From JAZQNF01 sp045641505 (GTDB lineage: Bacteria > Bacillota > Clostridia > Lachnospirales > Bianqueaceae): DNA of 28,094 nt. The stretch lies in assembly GCA_045641505.1 (NCBI GenBank), contig JAZUHB010000054.1:1-28094 (forward strand), written 5' to 3'. Below the pieces are notes generated by a model. It was not told where the DNA came from and searched no databases. It was given only the letters and a program-made list of their open reading frames with translations. Numbering within the stretch: position 1 is the stretch's first letter; the number at the start of each line of letters is the position of its first letter. Positions 15,089 to 23,068 of the stretch are shown here, piece by piece. The translations under genes were made by a program, and so were the position numbers.

Positions 15089-16525
15089 ATGTCGAAAGAG
15101 AAAACGGCCGCCGGCGGTCTGAAACTGAACCTGCCCCGCACCTTCCTCATCGGATTTGCCTTCTTCGGAATCTGCCTGCTGTGGCAGGTGTACGATTCCT
15201 GGTGCCCCACCTTCCTGACCGATATCTTCGCGAAGACCTGGTACGGAATGAACTCCGCCGAGCTCAAGGTGAGCGGCGATTCGGAGAAGATCCTGAACGT
15301 CCAGTGGCTGGTCGGCATCATCATGGCCTGCGATAACCTGGCCGCGCTGATCCTGCTGCCCATCTTCGGAAGCCTGTCCGACCGGACGAAGACGCCCATC
15401 GGCAAGCGCATGCCCTACATCCTGACCGGCACCATGGTCGCCGCCATCGCCTTCCCGTTCGTGCCCCTGTTCTTCCATCAGGGCAAGGTCGTCGGCATGG
15501 TGGTCACGATGGCCATCGTCCTCATCTTCATGATGATGTACCGCAATCCCGCCGTCGCGCTGATGCCAGACATCACGCCGAAGCCCCTGCGCGCCCGGGC
15601 CAACGGCATCATCAACATCATGGGCTACTTCGGCGGCGCCTTCGCCACGGTCCTCGGCATCTTCTGCGTGCTGAGCGACTACATCAAGAGCGACGAGCGC
15701 AGCCTGTGGACCATCGAGATCCCGTTCCTGATCGCCTCCGTGCTGATGGTGATCTCCGCCTTCGTCCTCTTCTTCACCGTGAAGGAGAACAAGCTGGCGG
15801 AGGAGCTCAAGGACGAGATGGCCGAGGGCGAGCGCCAGGCCGCCGTCGCCGACGCGATCGAGGAGGACGCGCCCCTCACCCGCGCCAACAAGGCGATGCT
15901 CTGGGGCATCCTGGCCGCCGAGTTCCTGTGGTTCATGGCGGACAACGCGATCGGCACCTACATCGGCAACTACGTCATCTACTATCTGAACTCCGCGTCC
16001 AGCGGCACGATGATCCTCACCATCGTCGGCGGCGTCGCCTCCGTGGCGGGCTTCGCGGTGGCCGGCGGGATCGCCGACAGGATCGGCCGCAAGTGGACCG
16101 TCACGATCGGCCTCGCGATCACCGTCGCCGCGGCCGCCGTCATGTGCTTCGTGGCGCCCACCGGCGTGCTGAACGACAAGGGCGACTTCGCGATGCCCGT
16201 GCTGCTCTACGTCATCTGGCTGGCCAAGGGCTTTGGCATGGCGCTGGTCCACAACTGCTCCTTCCCGATGGTGGTCGAGCTCAGCTCCTCCAAGACGATC
16301 GGAAAGTTCACCGGCTTCTACTACGCCGCGAGCATGTCCGCCCAGACCATCACGCCCGTGCTGCTCGGCTTCATCTTCAAGATCACGATGAAGTGGAGCG
16401 CGCTGCCCCTGTACTCCACCCTGATGTACGCGGTCGCCTGCGCGGTGTTCGTGATCTTCGTCAAGAACATCAAGGCGAATAAAGTTGACAACGCCAAGGG
16501 TCTCGAAGCCCTGGGCGATGATTAA
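15089..16525 (+). CDS. MFS sugar transporter (SLC45/GPH-like)
   Basis: A 478-residue permease with about twelve membrane helices and a charged cytosolic loop near the middle (ENKLAEELKDEMAEGERQ, after helix 6). The loop after helix 2 reads SDRTKTPIGKRMPYI, the signature of the GPH/SLC45 sucrose-transporter-like branch of the major facilitator superfamily, whose members import di- or oligosaccharides with a cation. A second MFS motif, GGIADRIGRK, follows in the C-terminal half. The ATG has an AAAGGAG site. nagB starts 17 bp after the stop, so an amino sugar or amino-sugar-containing glycoside is the likely cargo; this is inferred from context. Confidence 0.9.
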   Translation: MSKEKTAAGGLKLNLPRTFLIGFAFFGICLLWQVYDSWCPTFLTDIFAKTWYGMNSAELKVSGDSEKILNVQWLVGIIMACDNLAALILLPIFGSLSDRTKTPIGKRMPYILTGTMVAAIAFPFVPLFFHQGKVVGMVVTMAIVLIFMMMYRNPAVALMPDITPKPLRARANGIINIMGYFGGAFATVLGIFCVLSDYIKSDERSLWTIEIPFLIASVLMVISAFVLFFTVKENKLAEELKDEMAEGERQAAVADAIEEDAPLTRANKAMLWGILAAEFLWFMADNAIGTYIGNYVIYYLNSASSGTMILTIVGGVASVAGFAVAGGIADRIGRKWTVTIGLAITVAAAAVMCFVAPTGVLNDKGDFAMPVLLYVIWLAKGFGMALVHNCSFPMVVELSSSKTIGKFTGFYYAASMSAQTITPVLLGFIFKITMKWSALPLYSTLMYAVACAVFVIFVKNIKANKVDNAKGLEALGDD

Positions 16526-16542
16526 AAAAGGAGAAACAAAAA

Positions 16543-17331
16543 GTGAAACTGATCATTCAGGAAAGCTATGACAAGATGGCCGAGTGGGCCGCGCGTCATA
16601 TCATGGAGGCCATCAACGCACACAAGGAGGAGCGTCCCTTCGTTCTGGGCCTGCCCACCGGTTCCTCGCCCATCGGCGTCTACAAGAAGCTGATCGAGTT
16701 CAACCGCGCCGGTCTCGTCACCTTCAAGAACGTGGTGACCTTCAACATGGATGAGTACGTGGGCCTGCCCCGCGAGCACGACCAGAGCTACTGGTACTTC
16801 ATGCACGACAATTTCTTCGATCACATCGACATCCCCGCGGAGAACGTCAACATCCTCAACGGCATGGCCGAGGATCTCGAGGCGGAGTGCGCCCGCTATG
16901 AGGCGAAGATCGCTTCCTACGGCGGCATCGACCTCTTCCTGGGCGGCAGCGGCGTCGACGGCCACATCGCCTTCAACGAGCCCTTCACCTCCCTGAGCTC
17001 CCGCACCGGCGTCCGCGTCCTGACCGAGGACACCAAGATCGTCAACTCCCGCTTCTTCGGCAACGACCCCTCCAAGGTGCCCGTGAGCGCCCTTTCCGTC
17101 GGCGTCGGCACCGTCTGCGACTCCCGCGAGGTGCTGCTGGTCATCAACGGCCACAACAAGGCCCGCGCGCTGGCCGCCTGCGTCGAGGGCGGCGTGAGCC
17201 ACGCCTGGACCATCTCCGCGCTGCAGCTGCATCCCAACGCGATCATCGCCTGCGACGAGGCCGCCTGCGGCGAGCTGAAGGTCGACACCTACAAGTATTT
17301 CCTGGATGTCTACAAGAACGAGAGACTGTAA
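16543..17331 (+). CDS. nagB: Glucosamine-6-phosphate deaminase
   Basis: A 262-residue enzyme converting glucosamine-6-phosphate to fructose-6-phosphate and ammonia, the step that sends amino sugars into glycolysis. Key elements are the phosphate loop GLPTGSSP (36-43), Asp70 in FNMDEYVGL, and GVDGHIAFNEP (137-147) with Asp139, His141 and Glu146. These correspond to E. coli NagB Asp72, Asp141, His143 and Glu148. The start codon is GTG at 16543, placed by an AAAAGGAG site just after the upstream stop. It is cotranscribed with the sugar transporter. No nagA or kinase lies in the window; the nearby LmbE-type deacetylase is a separate unit. Confidence 0.97.
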   Translation: MKLIIQESYDKMAEWAARHIMEAINAHKEERPFVLGLPTGSSPIGVYKKLIEFNRAGLVTFKNVVTFNMDEYVGLPREHDQSYWYFMHDNFFDHIDIPAENVNILNGMAEDLEAECARYEAKIASYGGIDLFLGGSGVDGHIAFNEPFTSLSSRTGVRVLTEDTKIVNSRFFGNDPSKVPVSALSVGVGTVCDSREVLLVINGHNKARALAACVEGGVSHAWTISALQLHPNAIIACDEAACGELKVDTYKYFLDVYKNERL

Positions 17332-17373
17332 GGGAAGCGAGCGGAAGTGAGCTTTAGGACATAACATGTTGAA

Positions 17374-17424
17374 AAACCGCTGCAAACCCGGTATTTATGC
17401 GGGTTGCAGCGGTTTATTTTTTTC
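17374..17424 (+). terminator. Terminator of the MFS-nagB operon
   Basis: A long stem (17374-17390 with 17400-17415, one bulged A) with loop GTATTTATG, followed by ATTTTTTTC. It lies about 45 bp after the nagB stop and before array 2, so array 2 is not part of the normal nagB transcript. Confidence 0.9.
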
Positions 17425-17472
17425 AGACAAGATTGACGTCGGACAAAACGTGTCGGCAGGAGTCTTGGAAAG

Positions 17473-17498
17473 CCGCATAAATTCTAAAGAATTTGCGG
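17473..17498. repeat. Isolated inverted repeat before array 2
   Basis: CCGCA-TA-AATTC (17473-17484) pairs with GAATTTGCGG (17489-17498) around TAAA, with a 1-2 base bulge. It is not in the 63-bp phase of array 2 and has no T-tract. Confidence 0.5.
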
Positions 17499-17515
17499 TC
17501 AATTCGGGGGTTCTG

Positions 17516-17865
17516 CCACGTTTTTTGGGAAAAAGCCGATTTGCGTGGTAGGTCGGTTTAATAATGCTGTGTCGCCTACCACGTTATTTTCAAAAATGCA
17601 GATTTGCGTGGTAGGTCGTAAGGCATGCGCTTGGTCGCTTGCCACGTTTTTGGGGAAAAATCCGATTTGCGTGGTAGGTCGGCAAAAAAACTGCTGCGTA
17701 ACCTACCACGTTATTTCCAAAAACGTAGATTTGCGTGGTATGCCGGCAAAAAAACTGCTGCGTAACCTACCACGTTATTTTCAAAAAAGCCGATTTGCGT
17801 GGTATGCCGGCAAAAAACTGCTGCGTAACCTACCACGCTATTTTCAAAAACATTGATTTGCGTGG
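17516..17865. repeat. Palindromic repeat array 2: six 33-bp units, 63-64-bp period
   Basis: Units run 17516-17548, 17579-17611, 17642-17674, 17706-17738, 17770-17802 and 17833-17865, each exactly 33 bp, starting CCACG and ending GATTTGCGTGG. Start-to-start distances are 63, 63, 64, 64 and 63 bp. In several units the arms extend to CCTACCACG/CGTGGTAGG. Most units read TTATTTTCAAAAA after the left arm; units 1 and 3 have a G-run variant. Three to four bases before GATTTG differ in nearly every unit. Linkers 3-5 are near-identical, showing recent tandem growth. A decayed half unit (CCTATCATG) follows at about 17891-17899. The 64-bp steps break every reading frame. Confidence 0.93.
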
Positions 17866-17922
17866 TATTTCGGCAAAAACCCCTTTGCAACCTATCATGT
17901 TTTTACCTATAGTGAGCAAAAT

Positions 17923-17952
17923 AAAACCCCGTCCTCTTTGGATGGGGTTTTT
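17923..17952. terminator. Bidirectional terminator downstream of the GPH symporter gene
   Basis: AAAACCCCGTCC (17923-17934) pairs with GGATGGGGTTTT (17940-17951) with one wobble and a 5-nt loop. T-rich ends exist on both strands. It ends the leftward GH1-GH78-symporter transcript and insulates array 2. Confidence 0.8.
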
Positions 17953-17953
17953 G

Positions 17954-18015
17954 TGTACGGAAGCCGCGCCCTGTACGGAAGCCGCGGAAGCCGCGGAAGC
18001 CGCACGAGGTGCGGC
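17954..18015. repeat. 9-bp tandem repeats and adjoining hairpin
   Basis: GGAAGCCGC occurs at 17959-17967 and three times head-to-tail at 17977-18003; TGTACGGAAGCCGC is doubled at 17954 and 17972. A hairpin GCCGCAC-GAG-GTGCGGC (17999-18015) follows. It lies in the 3' untranslated region of the leftward symporter gene. Confidence 0.75.
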
Positions 18016-18047
18016 TGTGCGCTTCTCGCGGCGGCTTATTTGCCGGC

Positions 18048-19478
18048 TTATTCGGCCGCGTTCTCCGCGATGTTCGCGGCGCGCTTTTCGGCCAGGACGG
18101 TCTCGATCTCGGGGAGCTTCTTCTCGAGGCGGGTCTGGATCCGGGCGCCGATTGCCACCAGCACGAGGAGCGCCAGCGGAATCAGGCTGTACAGGCAGCG
18201 GATGGTGAAGATCGCGCTGTCAGGCTGCTCCATCGCGACGCCGCCGACGGACTCGACGAAGCCGCTGGCCTTCAGCAGGATACCCACCAGGAAGGGGCCG
18301 ACGCCCTGGCCCAGCTGGGAGAAGATGCTGGAGCCGATGGCGTAGGTCGTCGCCTCCTGACGGGGCAGGCCCTTGAACTCGGTGTAATCGAAGATGTTCA
18401 CCATCAGGACGTTGCCGAGGTAGGAGATGGGCAGCATCACCAGCGCGGTGAGGGCCGTGCCCGCGAACAGCATCGGCACGCTCTTGCCGGCGAAGAAGTT
18501 GATCACGTAGCCGCCGAGCGCCAGCAGCGCGGAGTAGAAGACGATCTTCGCGGCGCCGAGCTTCTTCATCAGCCAGGGCAGCACGAAGAGGAGCGGCATC
18601 AGGATGTAGGAGAAGATGGAGATGATGCCCATCATGTCCTGGCTGCCGACGATGTAGTCGAAGTAGTAGGCGGTCGCGCCGAGGTTCTGGACCACGTTGA
18701 AGGCGAAGATCATCAGGCCGTAGGCCCAGACGTAGGGGTTCTCGCGGAGCATCGCGAAGATGTCGCTGAGCTTCAGCTTGAGGCGGGAGGCGCCGGCGTC
18801 GATCTCGGGGTTCTCCTTCACGAAGATCACGCGGAAGATCGCGATCACGGTCAGCGGGATCATGTAGATCAGGATGATCTTCTTCCACATCTCGGGGGTC
18901 AGGGAGGCGGCGGTGCCGTCGCCGAACTTCGCGATCAGCTTGGGGAAGGTCATGGTGATGACCGCGGCACCCATGGTGGTCACGAAGCCGCCGAAGGCGG
19001 AGACCTTACCGATCAGGTTCTTGTTGTTGTCGAACGCGCGGACCATGTAGGGCACGTTGGCGCCGTTGCGGGCGGTGTTGAAGATGCCGAAGATCAGGTT
19101 GTAGGCGACGAAGACCCAGACCCACTTGAGCAGCTCGGTGCTCTGCGCGGGGCAGGCGAACAGCAGGACCGTGCCCAGGGTCATGCCGAAGATGCCCAGC
19201 TCGTACGGACGGCATTTGCCGAACTTCGTGAAGGGCGTGATGTCGATGAGATAGCCGACGATTAGGTCGGTGATCGCGTCGATGATGTTGCAGACCAACA
19301 GCAGCGTGCCCGCGCCGACGGGATCCATGCCCAGCGCGTTCGTGCAGAAGATCATCATGTAGCTGTTGATGATCCAGTTGACGCCGGCGGCCGAAACGTC
19401 GGAGGACTTCCAGGCCATGAACTTCCCGAAGGGCAGTCTCGGGTCGTTCGCGTCGCGTACTTTCTTTTCTTTTGCCAT
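18048..19478 (-). CDS. GPH-family glycoside:cation symporter (MFS_2)
   Basis: A 476-residue permease with about twelve membrane helices. The N-terminus (DPRLPFGKFMAWKSSDVSAA) and the loop GYLIDITPFTKFGKCRPYEL (residues 75-94) are characteristic of glycoside-pentoside-hexuronide symporters, which import glycosides with H+ or Na+. The C-terminus is a charged cytosolic tail (ETVLAEKRAANIAENAAE). It starts 21 bp after the GH78 stop with an AAAGGAAA site and is the last gene of the GH1-GH78-symporter transcript. It therefore probably brings in the rhamnosyl or glucosyl glycoside that the two enzymes cleave. The exact substrate is inferred from neighbours. Confidence 0.9.
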   Translation of the reverse strand: MAKEKKVRDANDPRLPFGKFMAWKSSDVSAAGVNWIINSYMMIFCTNALGMDPVGAGTLLLVCNIIDAITDLIVGYLIDITPFTKFGKCRPYELGIFGMTLGTVLLFACPAQSTELLKWVWVFVAYNLIFGIFNTARNGANVPYMVRAFDNNKNLIGKVSAFGGFVTTMGAAVITMTFPKLIAKFGDGTAASLTPEMWKKIILIYMIPLTVIAIFRVIFVKENPEIDAGASRLKLKLSDIFAMLRENPYVWAYGLMIFAFNVVQNLGATAYYFDYIVGSQDMMGIISIFSYILMPLLFVLPWLMKKLGAAKIVFYSALLALGGYVINFFAGKSVPMLFAGTALTALVMLPISYLGNVLMVNIFDYTEFKGLPRQEATTYAIGSSIFSQLGQGVGPFLVGILLKASGFVESVGGVAMEQPDSAIFTIRCLYSLIPLALLVLVAIGARIQTRLEKKLPEIETVLAEKRAANIAENAAE

Positions 19479-19499
19479 GATGGTTTCCTTTCTTTTTAT

Positions 19500-21701
19500 T
19501 TATTCTTCATCATAAGGGAACACGAGGGAATGCTCGCCGGGCGGAAGTTCCCGCGCGGTGCCGTCCGGGTAGACGAACTCGGCGGGGACGGGGACGCTGA
19601 GCCGGAAGCGGGTCCGGCCGTCCCGAAGCTCCCAGGCGACGCGGATCTCGCCGCTCACGGAGCGGTAGGAGCCCTCGGCGCGGCCGAGGCGCGCGTCGGG
19701 GAAGGGACGGATCCGGACGCGGCGGAAGCCCGGTTCGAGGGGCTTGATGCCGAGGATGTATTCGTAGTAGAACTCGCCGACGCTGCCGAAGGCGTAGTGG
19801 TTGAAGGAGACCATGTTATCGCCGCCGCTTTTCTCCTCGTTCACGCTGCCGTCGGGACGGATCGCGTCCCAGCGCTCCCAGATCGTGGTCGCGCCGTGCC
19901 GGAGCTGATACATCCAGCCGGGGCAGTCCTCGCTGAGAAGCAGGTCGTAGGCGAGAGCGGCCTCGCCGTTTTCCGCGAGGAGCGGCAGAAGCTCCCGCGT
20001 GGCGAAGAAGCCGGTTCCGAGGCCGTCGCGGCGAAGCTCCTTCACGAGCCGGCGGAAGACCCGGTCGCGCAGCGCGCCGGGCTCGAGGACCTTCGCGAGC
20101 GCCATCACGTAGGCGCCCTGGTAGTTGTCCTTCATGCGGCCGCTCCGGCGGACGAAGGCGCGCAGATACGCGGCGCGGGAGCGGGCGAGCCGTTCCTCAT
20201 AGAAGGCCGCGTCCTCGGGACGCCCGAGCAGCCGGGCGGTCCTGGCCATGATGGCGAGATCGCCGACGAGGAACGCGTTCGAGACGGGACCGTGGTGCAT
20301 GGCCATGAAGCCCATGCCCTTCCCGGGCGCCAGCCAGTCGCCCAGGTTCGGCTGCATCCAGAGGTCCTCCCGGCCCGGGAAGCCGCCGGCGTGCGCGAGC
20401 TCGCAGCCGACGAAGCGCTTCATGCTGTCGTACTGCTCCTCGAGGAAGGAGCGGTCGCCGAACTGCCGGTACATCAGCTCCGGTACGGTGCAGACGCAGC
20501 TGCCCCAGCCCATCATGCTTAAGAACCCGACCTTGTTCGCCGCCGGGACGGGCGGAACAGTGGGCGTCACGTAGCCGTCGGGGCAGTCCTCCTGGCTCAT
20601 GCGGATGTCCTTCAGGAACTTGCGCCAGAAGGAGCGGGTATCGTAATTGTAGGCGCCGGTCGGCGCGAAGACCTGGCCGTCGCCCGTGTAGCCCATGCGC
20701 TCGTCGCGCTGCGGGCAGTCGGTCGGGACCTCGATGTAGTTGGAGCGCTGGCTCCAGAGCTGATTCCTGAACAGCCGGTCGACGAGCGGCTGCGCGCAGG
20801 AGAAGGTCCCGGTGGGCTCCATGTCGGACCAGATTGCGAACGCGCGGATCAGCCCCTCGCGGTAGGGAACGCCGCTCAGCTCCGCGTAGCGGAAGCCCAT
20901 GTAGGTGAAGCGGGGACGGAAGATCCGCGAATCGTCGCCCTTCCGGTAGACGAGCTCGGCCTTCGCGGCGCGCAGGTTCGCGGTGTAGAGCGTCCCGTCC
21001 GCGTTCGTGAGCTCGCCGTGGCGGAGGCGGAGCTCCGGTCCCGACATGAACTCGGGGTCGACCGTGAGGAAGCCGGCGAAGTTCTGGCCGAAGTCGAGGA
21101 GTGTGCGGCCGCCGCCGAGGTCGGTCGCGCTCACAATGGGCATTTCGCGGCGGATCCGGACGGAGCAGAAGCTTTCCTCCAGGTGCTCGGGCAGCTTCGC
21201 GTCGGAGCGGACGGGCCGGCGGTCGGCGGGCGACAGGCGTTTGCCCGTGAAGACCTCGCCGTCATAGAAGCCGGCGTAGCCGGAGGGGCTTTCGAGCTCG
21301 GTCACGTCTTCGTCCGCGGAGCCCGCGAGAAGCACGCCGCTTTGGTCGGTGACCGCCCAGCTGACGGCAGGCGTTTCGCCGAAGAGCCGCGTCTTATTTT
21401 CGAAGGTGAAGCGGCCGCAGTACCAGCCCTGGCCCAGGTAGACCCGGAGCGTGTGCGCGCCGACCGGGAGCTCGTAGCGCTGGTAGAACAGGTCGCGGGG
21501 ATAATAGGTGAAGCCGGGAGTGAAGAGCCGGTCGCCGAGCTTCACGCCGTCGAGCTCCGCCTCGTAGAGGCCGAGGGCGGTGATGAAGAGCACGGCGCCT
21601 TCCGGGAGCGCAAGCTTCTGCTCGAAGACGGAGACGGCGCCCTCGGTGAAGGGCAGCGGGGACGAGATGAGGCCGGCCCGAAGAAGCTCCGGCGCGGTCA
21701 T
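19500..21701 (-). CDS. GH78 alpha-L-rhamnosidase
   Basis: A 733-residue glycosidase releasing terminal alpha-L-rhamnose. N-terminal beta-sandwich domains (about 1-290, including LYEAELDGVKLGDRLFTPG at 45-63) precede the (alpha/alpha)6 barrel. The GH78 catalytic signature EVPTDCPQRDERMGYTGD spans 324-341, with general acid Glu334. GATTIWERWDAI later in the barrel is also typical, and a C-terminal beta domain closes the protein. No signal peptide, so cytosolic. The ATG at 21699-21701 overlaps the GH1 stop as ATGA. The frame stays open well upstream of this ATG, but that part only shadows GH1. It is somewhat shorter than many GH78 enzymes (about 900 residues), which carry extra beta domains. Confidence 0.93.
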   Translation of the reverse strand: MTAPELLRAGLISSPLPFTEGAVSVFEQKLALPEGAVLFITALGLYEAELDGVKLGDRLFTPGFTYYPRDLFYQRYELPVGAHTLRVYLGQGWYCGRFTFENKTRLFGETPAVSWAVTDQSGVLLAGSADEDVTELESPSGYAGFYDGEVFTGKRLSPADRRPVRSDAKLPEHLEESFCSVRIRREMPIVSATDLGGGRTLLDFGQNFAGFLTVDPEFMSGPELRLRHGELTNADGTLYTANLRAAKAELVYRKGDDSRIFRPRFTYMGFRYAELSGVPYREGLIRAFAIWSDMEPTGTFSCAQPLVDRLFRNQLWSQRSNYIEVPTDCPQRDERMGYTGDGQVFAPTGAYNYDTRSFWRKFLKDIRMSQEDCPDGYVTPTVPPVPAANKVGFLSMMGWGSCVCTVPELMYRQFGDRSFLEEQYDSMKRFVGCELAHAGGFPGREDLWMQPNLGDWLAPGKGMGFMAMHHGPVSNAFLVGDLAIMARTARLLGRPEDAAFYEERLARSRAAYLRAFVRRSGRMKDNYQGAYVMALAKVLEPGALRDRVFRRLVKELRRDGLGTGFFATRELLPLLAENGEAALAYDLLLSEDCPGWMYQLRHGATTIWERWDAIRPDGSVNEEKSGGDNMVSFNHYAFGSVGEFYYEYILGIKPLEPGFRRVRIRPFPDARLGRAEGSYRSVSGEIRVAWELRDGRTRFRLSVPVPAEFVYPDGTARELPPGEHSLVFPYDEE

Positions 21702-22969
21702 CGCTGCGACCCCAGGAAGCGGAGGCTCGGCTTGGGAAGGCGCTCCATCGTGCTCCGGTCGACCGCGATCAGGCCGAAGGTCATCGCGAAGCCCTTCTGC
21801 CATTCGAAGTTGTCGAGGAGGCTCCAGTGGAAGTAGCCGCGGACGGGCAGGCCGTCCTCCAGACAGCCGCGGACGCCCTCGAGCGCGCGGCGGATGAACT
21901 CGACACGGCGGCTGTCGTCGGCGGTCCCCAGGCCGTTTTCGGTGACCACGAGCTCGCCGCGGAAATCCTCCGCGACCTTCCGCAGGACGTTCGCGAGCGC
22001 CTCGGGATAAAACTCGTAGCCCATCTGCGTGAGCTCGGCGTCCGCGGGTATCGGCAGCGGGCCGCGGCGGCCGATCACCGTCCGCGTGTAGTTCTGGACG
22101 CCGAGGAAATCGTCGTTCTGAATGTAGGGCAGGTAGTGGCGGAACTCCTCGTCCCAGACCTTCGCCGCGGCCTTTTCGCCGCCGGGCGCGGCCTGGACAT
22201 CGTGCAGGGAGAGGGTAAGGCCGATTTTGAGGTCCGGGCAGACGGCCTTCATCGCGTCGCGGGCAGCCTCGTGCGCGCGCATGATCAGCAGGTCGCCGGC
22301 GGCGGTCCGCTGCGAGACGAAGGTCTGCGGGTTCTCGGTGCCGAAGACCGCCAGGTTCTCGGCGCGCCCGCCCTTCAGGTTCGCGAGCATCTGCCGGAGG
22401 TTCAGCCCGACCTGCGCGGTGTTCTTTTCCTTTTTGCCGCCGAACAGCAGCTGCATGATGTAGCGCTTCGCGATCGCAGCGATCTGCAGGCCCATGTTGG
22501 CCTCGTTGATGGTGCAGACGTAGCCGAGCTCCCCGCCCAGCTCGCGGGCGATGTATTCCGCGTAGCGGGCGAAATAGCCGACGGTGCTCTCGCTCTCCCA
22601 GCCGCCCTTCGCGATCAGCCACTTCGGGCTCGTGAAGTGGTGCAGCGTGATGACGGGGGTCACGCCGTGCTCGCGGCAGACCCGGAGCACGTCCCGGTAG
22701 TGGCCGAGCGCCGCCTCGTCGAAGCGGCCCTCCTCGGGCTCGATGCGGGCCCACTCGATCGAGAAACGGTACGCGTTCAGTCCGGCCTCCGCGAGGAGCG
22801 CGATGTCCTCCGCGTAGCGGTGATAGTGGTCGACCGCGTCGCCGCTCGGCTCATGGAAGCTCGTGTGGGTCATCAGCTCCTGCGCCCAGTAATCGCTGTT
22901 CGAATTGCCGCCTTCGACCTGATGCGCCGCCGTGGCCGCGCCAAATAAAAAAGTTGGGGGAAAGTTCAT
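21698..22969 (-). CDS. GH1 beta-glucosidase-family glycosidase
   Basis: A 423-residue (beta/alpha)8 retaining glycosidase. The acid/base is Glu156 in TINEA (153-157) and the nucleophile is Glu344 in VTENG (342-346). HHFTSPKWL (110-118) and HWSLLDNFEW (381-390) are also family marks. The start is the ATG at 22967-22969 with GGAGG seven bases upstream; the frame is open far upstream but only as a shadow of the AraC gene. TINEA instead of the common TFNEP is unusual but occurs in bacterial GH1. No signal peptide. It is first gene of the GH1-GH78-symporter transcript and should remove beta-linked glucose (or galactose) from imported glycosides, probably after or before rhamnose removal. Confidence 0.93.
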   Translation of the reverse strand: MNFPPTFLFGAATAAHQVEGGNSNSDYWAQELMTHTSFHEPSGDAVDHYHRYAEDIALLAEAGLNAYRFSIEWARIEPEEGRFDEAALGHYRDVLRVCREHGVTPVITLHHFTSPKWLIAKGGWESESTVGYFARYAEYIARELGGELGYVCTINEANMGLQIAAIAKRYIMQLLFGGKKEKNTAQVGLNLRQMLANLKGGRAENLAVFGTENPQTFVSQRTAAGDLLIMRAHEAARDAMKAVCPDLKIGLTLSLHDVQAAPGGEKAAAKVWDEEFRHYLPYIQNDDFLGVQNYTRTVIGRRGPLPIPADAELTQMGYEFYPEALANVLRKVAEDFRGELVVTENGLGTADDSRRVEFIRRALEGVRGCLEDGLPVRGYFHWSLLDNFEWQKGFAMTFGLIAVDRSTMERLPKPSLRFLGSQR

Positions 22970-23005
22970 GATGGTTCCTCCGATTGCACGTGTTGATTTA
23001 CGGGT

Positions 23006-23034
23006 ATTATAAAAGAAGGGGGACAAGGTGTAAA
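23006..23034 (-). promoter_or_regulatory. Promoter of the GH1-GH78-symporter operon
   Basis: On the minus strand TTTACA (23029-23034) and a consensus TATAAT (23006-23011) are separated by exactly 17 bp. The -35 box lies in the centre of a large perfect palindrome (23019-23051), so binding there would compete with or position RNA polymerase. Confidence 0.75.
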
Positions 23035-23051
23035 CAAGAAACCTTGTCCCC
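23019..23051. repeat. 33-bp perfect inverted repeat over the GH1 promoter -35 region
   Basis: GGGGACAAGGT (23019-23029), an 11-bp centre and ACCTTGTCCCC (23041-23051) form a perfect 11-bp inverted repeat. It lies upstream of the GH1 transcription start, so it acts as DNA for that promoter. It could also act as a second hairpin for read-through from the AraC gene. The GGGGACA...TGTCCCC ends resemble REP-type palindromes seen in Bacillota genomes. Only one copy is in this window. Confidence 0.8.
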
Positions 23052-23068
23052 GATGCAGTTTTCGTGAC

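Noticed and set aside
14602..15411. Leftward protein with YSNLKNRKYCS-type repeats
   Set aside because: It reads through the palindromic array and then antisense into the MFS transporter gene; there is no ribosome binding site and the repeat frame is broken by the 128-bp step.
17545..17856. Rightward basic protein with GKKLLRNLPRYFQ repeats
   Set aside because: It is only the array translated; the 64-bp steps shift the frame and nothing supports translation.
17516..17865. Second CRISPR array
   Set aside because: Three of the five linkers are near-identical, which is tandem duplication and not spacer acquisition, and no cas genes are present.
19500..22754. A 1084-residue rhamnosidase fusion
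   Set aside because: The first 351 codons are an alternative frame of the GH1 gene. The real GH78 starts at 21701, overlapping the GH1 stop by four bases.
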